A stretch of DNA of 64,000 nt, taken from contig JBDRNO010000212.1 in assembly GCA_043811005.1 (NCBI GenBank), positions 9,735 through 73,734 on the forward strand, read 5' to 3'. Positions 1-7,669 of the stretch are shown here, piece by piece; the first letter of the stretch is position 1, and each line of letters opens with the position of its first letter. A program made the translations under genes and the position numbers. Source of the stretch: JBDRNO01 sp043811005. GTDB lineage: Bacteria; Bacteroidota; Bacteroidia; NORP154. The notes below the pieces were generated by a model, which saw only the letters and a list, made by a program, of their open reading frames with translations, had not been told where the DNA came from and made no database searches.

Positions 1-19
1 TTTGTATTTGGATTATGAA

Positions 20-301
20 AAATATAACTTTGTAAATTAATTAAAAAGAAATATATCGGTATTTTGTGGTATTTACATTTAATAATCAGGCTATGGGCTA
101 TGGGTTCTTGGTTCTGGGTTGTTGGTTTTATATCCAGCCTCTGTAACCAGTACATACCACCCAGCACCCAGCCTTCGCAGGCCGTAGCCTGCTTTGGCAG
201 GCGAAGGCCAGTAACCAGTACCAAGCAACATTATTTTATTTATATTTAACTCAATTCTATTTTATTACTTTTTTTAATCAATTTACAAAGTTGTGTTCTT
301 A
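20..301. repeat. MITE-like dispersed repeat, copy A
   Basis: This stretch carries no gene. The left end (26-48) and right end (268-292) form imperfect terminal inverted repeats around the core TTTGTAAATTAATTAAAAA. The inside holds a 38-bp GC-rich imperfect palindrome at 171-208 (outer arms GCCTTCGC/GCGAAGGC), which recurs at 4292-4329 in the opposite orientation and at 59942-59979. The flanking phrases (GGTTCTGGGTTGTTGGTTTTATA and CAGTACATACCACCCAGCACCC-like) also recur in those copies. No transposase is encoded, so this is a non-autonomous element or a REP-like repeat. A short open frame across it is an accident of the repeat. Confidence 0.75.
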
Positions 302-390
302 ATTTGCGGAACCTGCCAATAAAATTTTGTAACATTTCGTATTTTTTTTCGTTAAGCAAGGTTGATTCGATAAATATTTCCTTAAAATAG

Positions 391-417
391 TTGTTTTTTT
401 TAATTATTTGTTACTTT
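391..417 (+). promoter_or_regulatory. Possible Bacteroidota-type promoter before PorP/SprF
   Basis: TTACTTTAG near 410-418 resembles the -7 element TANNTTTG, with a TTG about 17-19 bases upstream. It lies about 55 bases before the ATG of the PorP/SprF gene and just after the repeat, so it may drive the gld cluster. The match is imperfect. Confidence 0.3.
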
Positions 418-470
418 AGCGTTCGATTTAAATTTTTTTATCAAGATCTGAGCTGAAAATCGTGTTGTTT

Positions 471-1400
471 ATGGTTAAGAAGAAATTAATATTTATTTTT
501 CTGATGTTGGCAAATACATCTGTTATTGTATTTGCACAGCAGGAACCGCAATTCAGCCAAAACATGCACAATATTTTAATTGTAAACCCCGGCTATGCCG
601 GAAGCAATGATGCAATATGTGCTTCTGTATTGTATAGAAATCAATGGATGGGTTTTACTGGCGCTCCTAAGACAATGTTGTTAAATGTTGATGGACCTGT
701 TAAGTTTTTGCGCGGTGGGATAGGAGCAAGTGTGTTTAATGACGAACTTGGTGTAGAGAAAACCTTTGGAGTAAAATTTGTATATGCTTTTAGGATGGAT
801 GTTGGTCCCGGGCAATTGGGAATCGGATTACAGGTAGGTTTTTTAAATAAAACTCTCCAGGGAAGCAAGCTTGAACCATATATTAATGATGGCTCAGATA
901 AAACTATTCCAATAAGTGATATTAATGGGGGATCAACGAACTTCGGATTCGGCTTGTATTATAATACTGATATTTTATATTTTGGTTTATCTTCATCTCA
1001 AATAGCTGAATCTTCTGTTGGTTACAGCGATTTTAATTATGATTTGAAAAGACATTATTATATTATCGCTGGTTATACTAAAAGAATAACCCCATCATTA
1101 GAGTTGATACCATCAGTTTGGATAAAAGCTGACCCTGCCTTAACTCCCCAAATAGATGTAAATATTTTGGCTATGTACAATAACCAGATATGGGTAGGCG
1201 TTTCTTACAGGGTGCAGGATGCAGTTGTCCCTATGATTGGTGTTAAATGGAATAATATTAAATTTGGATATTCGTATGATGTTTCTACTTCGTCATTAAA
1301 AGGGTATAATAGCGGCTCACATGAAATAATGCTTGGGTATTGTTTTAGAATGCCGGAAAAAAAATCTGCCCAGAGATATAGAAATGTGAGATTTTTGTAA
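471..1400 (+). CDS. PorP/SprF family type IX secretion membrane protein
   Basis: Predicted outer-membrane beta-barrel of the PorP/SprF family. A hydrophobic signal peptide ending FAQ is followed by the family's N-terminal signature: QEPQFSQNM, then NPGYAGS, then YRNQWMGFTGAP. The C-terminus has the usual FGYSYDVS and GSHEIMLGY motifs. The length (about 309 residues) is normal for the family. I chose the ATG at 471; a GTG at 462 is in frame and would add three residues. The gene lies 71 bases before gldK, the standard order in Bacteroidota (porP-gldK-gldL-gldM-gldN). Family members act at the outer membrane with the T9SS and help export or anchor cargo with type B sorting domains. It is the first of three paralogues here, and which cargo it serves is inference. 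Confidence 0.92.
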   Translation: MVKKKLIFIFLMLANTSVIVFAQQEPQFSQNMHNILIVNPGYAGSNDAICASVLYRNQWMGFTGAPKTMLLNVDGPVKFLRGGIGASVFNDELGVEKTFGVKFVYAFRMDVGPGQLGIGLQVGFLNKTLQGSKLEPYINDGSDKTIPISDINGGSTNFGFGLYYNTDILYFGLSSSQIAESSVGYSDFNYDLKRHYYIIAGYTKRITPSLELIPSVWIKADPALTPQIDVNILAMYNNQIWVGVSYRVQDAVVPMIGVKWNNIKFGYSYDVSTSSLKGYNSGSHEIMLGYCFRMPEKKSAQRYRNVRFL

Positions 1401-1471
1401 CCAAATTAAATATATTTCGTTAAAAGAGGGCAATTTACTTTTTCCGTTTTAATAATTTATTAAAGGGAGGT

Positions 1472-2770
1472 ATGATGAAAAAGATATTCTTTTATATTGC
1501 TGCAGCATCAACAATAATATCATGGAGCTGTGGAAGCAGGGGCAATGGTGAGTTGATTGGAGTTCAAGGACGGGAATTATGGTATCAGCCCGATCCCTAT
1601 GGTATGCTTTTTATACCAATGGGTAGCTATAATATAGGCCCTAGTGATCAGGAAGTTCCCTATGCTCAAATTGCTCAAACCAAAACGGTTTCTGTTCAGG
1701 CTTTCTACATGGACCAAACTGAAATATCAAATAACGAGTACAGGCAGTTTGTTTACTGGGTCAGAGATTCTCTTGCCCGTAGAATTCTTGGGGAGGATAA
1801 TGATGAATATTTTATATCTACAAATATGTATGATGAAGACCTGGACCCGCCAAGACTTAACTGGTATCTGCCAATAGATTGGTCGGGAGTTGAGGAAAGA
1901 TCGATACTTGAAGAAATGTTTCTCCCTCAGCATGAGCGCTTTTATAAAAGAAGAGAACTTGACGCAAGAAAACTGAATTTTGAATATTACTGGATTGACC
2001 TGCGGGAAGCGGCTAAAAAAAGTCAACGTGAACAAGGGATGAAAGATAGATCAGTCTTTATTAAAAAAGCTATAATTAATGTCTACCCTGACACTTTAGC
2101 TTGGGTTCATGATTTTTCATACTCCTTTAATGAACCTATGACCAATATGTATTTCTGGCATCCTGCCTTTGATAATTATCCCGTTGTGGGCGTTAACTGG
2201 AAACAAGCCAGAGCTTTTTGTATTTGGAGAACCCAACTATTAAACAATTTTTTACGATCCAATGGTGGAATATCTGTTCAGGACTTCAGGTTGCCTACAG
2301 AATCAGAGTGGGAATATGCAGCACGCGGAGGATTGGATTTGTCTCCTTATCCATGGGGAGGACCTTACGTTAGAAACAGTAACGGTTGTTTCTTGGGTAA
2401 TTTTAAACCATTGAGGGGAAATTATATTGATGACGGAGGTTTCCATACGGTGTCTGTAACATCCTATTCACCTAATGAGTACGGTTTATATTGTATGGCG
2501 GGAAATGTGGCAGAATGGACAAGTAATACATTTGATGAATCTGCTTATAATTTTTCACACGATTTAAACCCCGATTATCGATATGATGCTGAAGAAACAG
2601 ACCCCCCTGTATTGAAAAGAAAAGTTATAAGGGGTGGATCATGGAAAGATCTTGGATATTATATGCAAACAGGGACACGCACTTACGAGTATCAGGATAC
2701 GGCAAAATGTTATATAGGATTCAGATGTGTTATGACTTATCTGGGTAGAGCAAAAGGAGATGAGATGTAA
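1472..2770 (+). CDS. gldK: GldK/PorK T9SS ring lipoprotein
   Basis: GldK is an outer-membrane lipoprotein that forms the periplasmic T9SS ring with GldN. The protein starts MMKKIFFYIAAAS and has a lipobox-like cysteine at residue 20 (SWSC). The rest is a formylglycine-generating-enzyme (sulfatase-modifying factor) fold: IPMGSYNIGPSDQEVP near residue 48, MDQTEISNNEYRQF, VVGVNWKQARAFC, FRLPTESEWEYAARGG, MAGNVAEWTSN and a final RGGSW...GFRC segment. The family has lost catalysis and uses the fold structurally. A clear ribosome-binding site (GGGAGG, about 1465-1470) precedes tandem ATGs, unusual for this phylum and supporting the start. GldJ has the same fold, but the position directly before gldL favours GldK. 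Confidence 0.93.
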   Translation: MMKKIFFYIAAASTIISWSCGSRGNGELIGVQGRELWYQPDPYGMLFIPMGSYNIGPSDQEVPYAQIAQTKTVSVQAFYMDQTEISNNEYRQFVYWVRDSLARRILGEDNDEYFISTNMYDEDLDPPRLNWYLPIDWSGVEERSILEEMFLPQHERFYKRRELDARKLNFEYYWIDLREAAKKSQREQGMKDRSVFIKKAIINVYPDTLAWVHDFSYSFNEPMTNMYFWHPAFDNYPVVGVNWKQARAFCIWRTQLLNNFLRSNGGISVQDFRLPTESEWEYAARGGLDLSPYPWGGPYVRNSNGCFLGNFKPLRGNYIDDGGFHTVSVTSYSPNEYGLYCMAGNVAEWTSNTFDESAYNFSHDLNPDYRYDAEETDPPVLKRKVIRGGSWKDLGYYMQTGTRTYEYQDTAKCYIGFRCVMTYLGRAKGDEM

Positions 2771-2794
2771 TGATATAAGGATATAGCTTTGTAA

Positions 2795-2900
2795 ATTTAG
2801 AACATAACTTTGCCTGCCTGCATGTAGCAGTTTCGGCAAAGGCCAGGTAAATTAATTAAAAAGAAATATTGCCGCTAATTGCACGAATTAACAATAATAA
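2795..2900. repeat. MITE-like repeat, partial copy between gldK and gldL
   Basis: AGAACATAACTTTG starts near 2799 and GTAAATTAATTAAAAAGAAAT ends the left terminal motif near 2868. The two halves are separated by a small GCCTGCCTG...GGCAAAGGCCAGG palindromic insertion. The rest of the gap to gldL is very AT-rich with no gene. Confidence 0.55.
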
Positions 2901-3066
2901 ATACTTAATTTTATCTTACAAATAATTCCTATAAAAACTTATTTTCTTTTTTTTTACCAATTAATCGTATTTTTAAACAAAACTTAAAAAATTTTTCTTT
3001 TATTTGGAAAATTTTTCATAATATATTTCAATTAATTTTTTTTTATAATTTTAAATTTTATAAGTT

Positions 3067-4209
3067 ATGATGTCTTTAAGCGATATAACACATAGTAAAG
3101 CATATAAAAATTTTATGGCTAAATTGTATGGATGGGGCGCATCTGTTGTAATTTTAGGCGCTCTTTTTAAACTCCAGCACTATCCGGGAGCTAGTATTAT
3201 GCTTATTGTTGGATTAGGTGTTGAAGCGGTAATATTCTTCTTTTCCGCTTTTGAGCCGCTGCATGAACTAATTGATTGGACCTTGGTATATCCCGAGTTA
3301 TCCCACATGGAGGAAGAAGAAGAGAAAGACAAAGACAAAGAAAAACCCAAAGGTACCATTACCGAACAATTGGACAGGATGCTGGAAGAGGCAAAGATCG
3401 GACCTGAATTGCTTGAGAGCTTAAGAGCAGGGATGAGGAATTTAAGTGATAACGCTTCTAAATTAACCGACCTTACCGATGCCTCTGTTGCTACCGGGGA
3501 ATATACGGAAAACGTGAAACAGGCATCAGAATCCATTTCTTCCTTTAAGGAAGCATCCAGCCAGGGAAGCCAGGTTATGCAAGAATTTGCAGGCGCTTCT
3601 GCCAATATTAAAGATAATCTTTCTAATGTTGCTTCTGCTGCTGATCAGTATAGTGATAGCATGATTGGAGCTACTTCTTCCATGAAAGGAGCTGCTTCTT
3701 CCATTGATGAGATGAAAAGTTCTTATAGTAAAGCAGTGGGCGCACTTGATGAAATATCCTCAATCTCGGGCGCAACACGATCATATAACGAACAAGTCGA
3801 AAAAATTACTAACAATCTCTCTTCTCTTAATTCAATGTATGAATTGGATTTAATGGAATCAAATAAAAAGTTAGTGGATACAGTTAATAAATTAGCAACA
3901 ACGTCTGAAGAATTATCCGTAACATCTGAAGCAACAAAACCCTTTTCCGAACAAATGCGAAAATTGACCGAAAGTATATCTTCATTAAATTCATCTTATT
4001 CCAATGAAATGGAGGAATCAAGCCAACGTACAAGTACCGTGAAGGAATTTTACGGGGGCATTGAAGAAATGATGAAAACCTTACATGAGTCTGCAGAAGG
4101 TGCCAAAAGATATAAGGAAGAGATATCTCAATTGGGAGAAAACCTGGCTGCATTAAATAATATCTATGGCAATATGCTGACAGCGATGAATGTTGGTGCT
4201 GAAAAATAA
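3067..4209 (+). CDS. gldL: GldL/PorL gliding motor inner-membrane protein
   Basis: GldL is the inner-membrane stator of the T9SS/gliding motor; with GldM it converts proton flow into rotation. Two adjacent membrane helices lie at about residues 21-36 and 42-61. Glu53 (GLGVEAVIFFF) lies inside the second helix and is expected to be the proton-channel glutamate of the family. SAFEPLHE follows, then an acidic/basic linker (EEEEEKDKDKEK) and a long cytoplasmic coiled coil to residue 380. The tail contains degenerate repeats built on EQVEKITNNLSSLNSMYE, EQMRKLTESISSLNSSYS and EISQLGENLAALNNIYG. As I recall the family, typical GldL proteins are shorter (roughly 210-310 residues), so the tail is extended. 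The start is one of two tandem ATGs. Confidence 0.94.
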   Translation: MMSLSDITHSKAYKNFMAKLYGWGASVVILGALFKLQHYPGASIMLIVGLGVEAVIFFFSAFEPLHELIDWTLVYPELSHMEEEEEKDKDKEKPKGTITEQLDRMLEEAKIGPELLESLRAGMRNLSDNASKLTDLTDASVATGEYTENVKQASESISSFKEASSQGSQVMQEFAGASANIKDNLSNVASAADQYSDSMIGATSSMKGAASSIDEMKSSYSKAVGALDEISSISGATRSYNEQVEKITNNLSSLNSMYELDLMESNKKLVDTVNKLATTSEELSVTSEATKPFSEQMRKLTESISSLNSSYSNEMEESSQRTSTVKEFYGGIEEMMKTLHESAEGAKRYKEEISQLGENLAALNNIYGNMLTAMNVGAEK

Positions 4210-4212
4210 TAA

Positions 4213-4445
4213 AGAACGTAACTTCGTATTTATTAAAAAATAAAATTGCTTAAAATAAGGAAGCAAAATAAGATAATATTGCTGGTTACTGGCCTTCGCC
4301 TGCCAAAGCAGGCTACGGCCTGCGAAGGCTGGGTGCTGGGTGGTATGTACTGGTTACGGGGTTTGAATATAAAACTAACAACCCAGAGCCCAGTAACCAG
4401 AACCCAGTAGCTGTTTATTAAAAACACAAAGGAGAGATTTAAATA
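4213..4445. repeat. MITE-like dispersed repeat, copy B (inverted)
   Basis: This copy fills most of the gldL-gldM gap and runs opposite to copy A. It starts with GAACGTAACTTCGTATTTATTAAAAA and carries the 38-bp GC-rich palindrome at 4292-4329 plus the reversed CTGGGTGGTATGTACTGGTTACGG and ACCCAGTAACCAGAACCCAG phrases. No gene lies in it. Its hairpin lies within the presumed gld transcript. Confidence 0.75.
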
Positions 4446-4483
4446 AAAGTTCATTAAATTATTAATAATAAATTTTAGTTATT

Positions 4484-6100
4484 ATGGGCGGAGAAGTAAT
4501 AGGTCCGGGTAAACTTAGCGCACGGGGAAAAATGATCAATATGATGTATTTGGTGCTGATTGCATTGTTGGCGCTTAATGTATCCAAGGAAGTGCTTGAT
4601 GCTTTTGTGATTATTAATCAGGGATTGGTTGAGACTACCGATAATTTCAGTGAGAAAAATTTGAAAATCTATGCCAACTTTGATAAAGCCGCTGCATCAA
4701 ATCCGGATAAGGCAGGGCCATGGAGATTGAGAGCGTATGAAATAAAAGAACGGGCTACATCGTTATATCAATATATTGAAGACCTGAAAATTGAATTGGC
4801 AATGAAAATTGATGGTTTAGACAACCCTGATGAGGTAGATTTTGTATCTAAGGAGGGCATAAAAAATAAAAAAGATACGGAAATTCCAGCTATAATGTTC
4901 ATCACCGAAGGAAGGGGTGATAAATTGATGGGGGAAATAAATGAATTCAGGGATTTTATTATTGGTCAGATCAAGCCAAAAGATGAGGCGTTTAAAATTA
5001 CCATAGCTAACAGTTTGGATACAAGTGATCCACCGGCAACTACAGAGGGTGGCCATTTAACCTGGGTGCAAGAACACTTTGAATTTTTACCGGCTATTGC
5101 CGTGGTTGCTAATATGTCACAATTGCAAAGCCAGGTCAGGAATGCCGAAGCAGAGGTTATTACTTACCTGGAACAGGAAATTGAAGCAGGTGCAATTAAG
5201 TTCAATAAAGTTGAAGCAATAGTTATTCCTGAGAAGACTTATGTTGTCCAGGGAGATACTTTCAGAGCTGATGTGTTTCTCGCTGCTTCCGATTCAATGA
5301 CGCCACCTTCAGTATATGTGGGTGAATTTGATAGCGTCACCTTGAACATGGTTGGTGAATTTGACAGTCTTAAAGTACAGCGTGGTAAAGGAAAAATGAA
5401 AGTAAAAGCCGATAAAATGGGTCTTCAAGAATGGGGAGGGGTAATAAAACTGAAGACTTTAGCAGGAATGAAACAATACTCATTCCATTCCGAATATGAG
5501 GTGGCTAAGCCGAGTATTACCGTATCTGCTGATATGATGAATGTGTTTTATATAGGGCCTGACAACCCGGTTACTGTTGCTGCATCAGGGTTTCCCGATA
5601 ACAAGGTCAAAGCGTCAATTAGCGGGGGTGGCGGGTCTATACGAAAAACCTCTAAACCGGGAAGCTGGATTGTTAAAGTATCAACGCAGGGAAAGGCAAA
5701 CGTTAATGTCCAGGTAGAAAATCAACCGGGTAAGTGGAAGAGCATGGGATCAGCTGAATTTAGGGTAAAGAGAGTTCCTGACCCGGTATCATATTTTGTT
5801 GGAAAAAAAGGTGACGCTACAATTAAAAAATCAGAATTGCTTGCCGGGATGGGAATTCAAGCCAAGATGGAGAATTTTGATTTTGACTTGAAATTTATAG
5901 TCAACTCATTCGATATGACGATGAGCATTGGAGGTGTGTTTCAAACCATAAACGCAAATGGTTATAAAATTAACGATCAGATGAAAAAATATTTAGAACA
6001 AGCAAAAAGGGGAACTAAAATATACTTTGAAAAGATCAGGGCAAAAGGACCGGATGGCTCAACAAGGGAATTGGGACCAATTAGCTTGAGTGTAATATAG
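4484..6100 (+). CDS. gldM: GldM/PorM gliding motor protein
   Basis: GldM is the single-pass inner-membrane partner of GldL whose periplasmic part reaches the GldK/GldN ring. The N-terminus has the conserved MGGEVIGPGKLSARGKMINM followed by one membrane helix (MYLVLIALLALNVS, about residues 21-36). The large periplasmic part shows the GldM first immunoglobulin-like domain (EVITYLEQEIEAGAIKFNKVEA, VIPEKTYVVQGDTF), the second and third domains (AKPSITVSADMMNVFYIGPDN) and the C-terminal domain (RVPDPVSYFVGKKG, then KIYFEKIRAKGPDG). At 538 residues it is normal for the family. Family identity is very secure. Confidence 0.96.
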   Translation: MGGEVIGPGKLSARGKMINMMYLVLIALLALNVSKEVLDAFVIINQGLVETTDNFSEKNLKIYANFDKAAASNPDKAGPWRLRAYEIKERATSLYQYIEDLKIELAMKIDGLDNPDEVDFVSKEGIKNKKDTEIPAIMFITEGRGDKLMGEINEFRDFIIGQIKPKDEAFKITIANSLDTSDPPATTEGGHLTWVQEHFEFLPAIAVVANMSQLQSQVRNAEAEVITYLEQEIEAGAIKFNKVEAIVIPEKTYVVQGDTFRADVFLAASDSMTPPSVYVGEFDSVTLNMVGEFDSLKVQRGKGKMKVKADKMGLQEWGGVIKLKTLAGMKQYSFHSEYEVAKPSITVSADMMNVFYIGPDNPVTVAASGFPDNKVKASISGGGGSIRKTSKPGSWIVKVSTQGKANVNVQVENQPGKWKSMGSAEFRVKRVPDPVSYFVGKKGDATIKKSELLAGMGIQAKMENFDFDLKFIVNSFDMTMSIGGVFQTINANGYKINDQMKKYLEQAKRGTKIYFEKIRAKGPDGSTRELGPISLSVI

Positions 6101-6169
6101 AACATAGCTGCGCTATTTAATAGTATCGGAATTTCAATATTTTTAATTAATTAACAAAGTTATGTTCTT
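6099..6169. repeat. Short solo form of the MITE-like repeat between gldM and gldN
   Basis: AGAACATAGCTGCGCTATTTAA and TTTTTAATTAATTAACAAAG...TATGTTCT form terminal inverted repeats separated by about 20 bases (TAGTATCGGAATTTCAATAT). The element overlaps the stop codon of gldM and has the ends of the longer copies without the GC-rich core. Confidence 0.6.
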
Positions 6170-6246
6170 GTTTGTAACCTTAAACTTAATAATTCGTATG
6201 AGGAAATCGTTAGTAAGAAAGTAAATAATAAAGAAAGGAGTTTATT

Positions 6247-7155
6247 ATGATGAATAACCTGAAATCCCACTTTAACCTGAGATTATTCTCTGTGAGAAAA
6301 ATTGCCACATTATTTTTATTATTTGTTTTTACGTGTCCGGCTATTAGTTCTTATGCTGCCGGTGGTGTGCTTGAGGGATCAGATGTCCTCGATCAGGTAT
6401 ATATCCCCGAACATATTATAACAAGAAAGGTCATTCCCTATACACATTTAAGGGAAGCCGATGTTATGTGGATGAAGAGAATTTGGAGAGTGATAGACCT
6501 TAGGCAAAAGTTCAATATGCCTTTTTACTATCCCACATCAGCTATAAATAACCGTAAAGCGCTAATAGATGTTATCAAGGATGGTGTTTTTGAAGGTACG
6601 ATTACAGCTTATGCTGAGCCGCTGCTTGATGACGAATTTAAGTACCCGATGACAAAGGATGATGTAGAAGCCATGTTTAAGAGTATAGATACTGTTACTG
6701 TTGAAGACCCGGTAACGGGAGAGTTTATTGAAAAAATTCAGGAAGCAGAACTGGAAGCTGACAAAATTAAACAATATTGGATAAAAGAAGATTGGTTTTT
6801 TGATAAACAACGCTCTGTTATGGAAGCTCGCATAATTGGAATTGCTCCTTTGCAGGAAAGCATTGATGAGATGACCGGAAACATACGTGGATATTCACCC
6901 ATGTTTTGGATCTACTATCCCCAGGCAAGGTACGTTTTTGCAAATGCCCCTGTTTTTAATCGTTTTAACGATGCGGAAAGAAGGACTTATGAGGATATTT
7001 TCTGGAAAAGAATGTTCCAAAGCTATATCCGCAAAGAGAGCAATGTTTATGACAGGACAATACTTGAATATACAAAAGGTATTAATACTCAGTTGGAAGC
7101 AGAAAGAATAAAAGATGAGATGTATAATTTCGAACATGACCTCTGGCATTTTTAA
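6247..7155 (+). CDS. gldN: GldN/PorN T9SS ring protein
   Basis: GldN is a soluble periplasmic protein that binds the lipoprotein GldK to form the T9SS ring. A signal peptide (hydrophobic stretch FLLFVFTCPAISSYA, about residues 22-36) precedes the mature GldN domain. Family motifs are present: ADVMWMKRIWRVIDLRQKFN, PFYYP, MTKDDVEAMF and a C-terminal region with TYEDIFWKRMFQSYIRKESN. At 302 residues it is typical. An AAGAAAGGAG motif lies before the start. It is the last gene of the cluster and is followed by a strong terminator. Confidence 0.95.
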   Translation: MMNNLKSHFNLRLFSVRKIATLFLLFVFTCPAISSYAAGGVLEGSDVLDQVYIPEHIITRKVIPYTHLREADVMWMKRIWRVIDLRQKFNMPFYYPTSAINNRKALIDVIKDGVFEGTITAYAEPLLDDEFKYPMTKDDVEAMFKSIDTVTVEDPVTGEFIEKIQEAELEADKIKQYWIKEDWFFDKQRSVMEARIIGIAPLQESIDEMTGNIRGYSPMFWIYYPQARYVFANAPVFNRFNDAERRTYEDIFWKRMFQSYIRKESNVYDRTILEYTKGINTQLEAERIKDEMYNFEHDLWHF

Positions 7156-7183
7156 TATGCCGGTTATACCCTTTTATAAATTT

Positions 7184-7217
7184 CCCCGTATAGAAGTTAT
7201 ATGCGGGGGTTTTTTTT
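7184..7217 (+). terminator. Rho-independent terminator after gldN
   Basis: CCCCGTATA pairs with TATGCGGGG (nine pairs, one G-U) around a seven-base loop, followed by eight T's. It lies 29 bases after the gldN stop and should end the porP-gldKLMN transcript. Confidence 0.9.
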
Positions 7218-7254
7218 AGGCATTTGAAAATGGAGTCAAAAGTCAAAAATGACT

Positions 7255-7490
7255 TTTTGGAGTAGACTTATTATTTATATGTATCGGAATTTTATTATTT
7301 TAACCTGAGATGCCGGTATTTTGTCCGCCAGCTGGCGGATTTAATAATCAGGTTCTGGGTTGTTGGTTTTATACTCAGACTCCGTAACAAGTACATACTA
7401 CCCAGTACCCAGCAACATTATCTTATTTATACTTGACTCAATTCTATATAATTTCTTTTTTTAATCAACTTACAAAGTTAAGTTCTTTTC
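7255..7490. repeat. MITE-like dispersed repeat, copy D
   Basis: The copy begins at TATCGGAATTTTATTATTTT and ends with the right terminal motif CTTTTTTTAATCAACTTACAAAGTTAAGTTC. It carries the perfect 16-bp palindrome TCCGCCAGCTGGCGGA at 7324-7339 and the GGTTCTGGGTTGTTGG and GTACATACTACCCAG phrases. The same palindrome recurs at 13421-13436 and, with one mismatch, at 59781-59796. The 38-bp core of copies A, B and E is missing here. Confidence 0.7.
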
Positions 7491-7650
7491 ATGAAGCGTT
7501 ATTTTACAATATTGATATTCCTTGTAATTGCACCATTTGCAAAAGCTCAATATAATACGGGAATAGGGTAAGAGGGGGTGTTGAATGCGGTTTGTCTGTA
7601 AAACAGTTTTTTTCCGAGAATAAGGCAATTGAAGGAATTTTATGCACAGG
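7491..7650 (+). pseudogene. Broken 5' end of an outer-membrane barrel gene
   Basis: The ATG at 7491 opens MKRYFTILIFLVIAPFAKAQ, a good signal peptide, followed by YNTGIG and a stop (TAA, about 7569). Shifting frame at that point continues VRGGVECGLSVKQFFSEN and KAIEGIL before a second stop. The joined text resembles the N-terminus of small Bacteroidota outer-membrane barrel proteins, which commonly start with a GIGxRGG-like first strand. Nothing matching the rest follows, because the convergent giant gene begins its 3' end at 7670. I read this as a truncated, frameshifted remnant. Confidence 0.55.
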
Positions 7651-7669
7651 CACTCATTAACCGCAATTC

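Noticed and set aside
64..249. Open frame of 61 codons at the left edge
   Set aside because: It runs across repeat copy A; similar frames occur in the other copies, and there is no start signal.
3180..3605. Minus-strand open frame of 141 codons inside gldL
   Set aside because: Antisense to a firmly identified gene, with Ser-rich composition typical of shadow frames.
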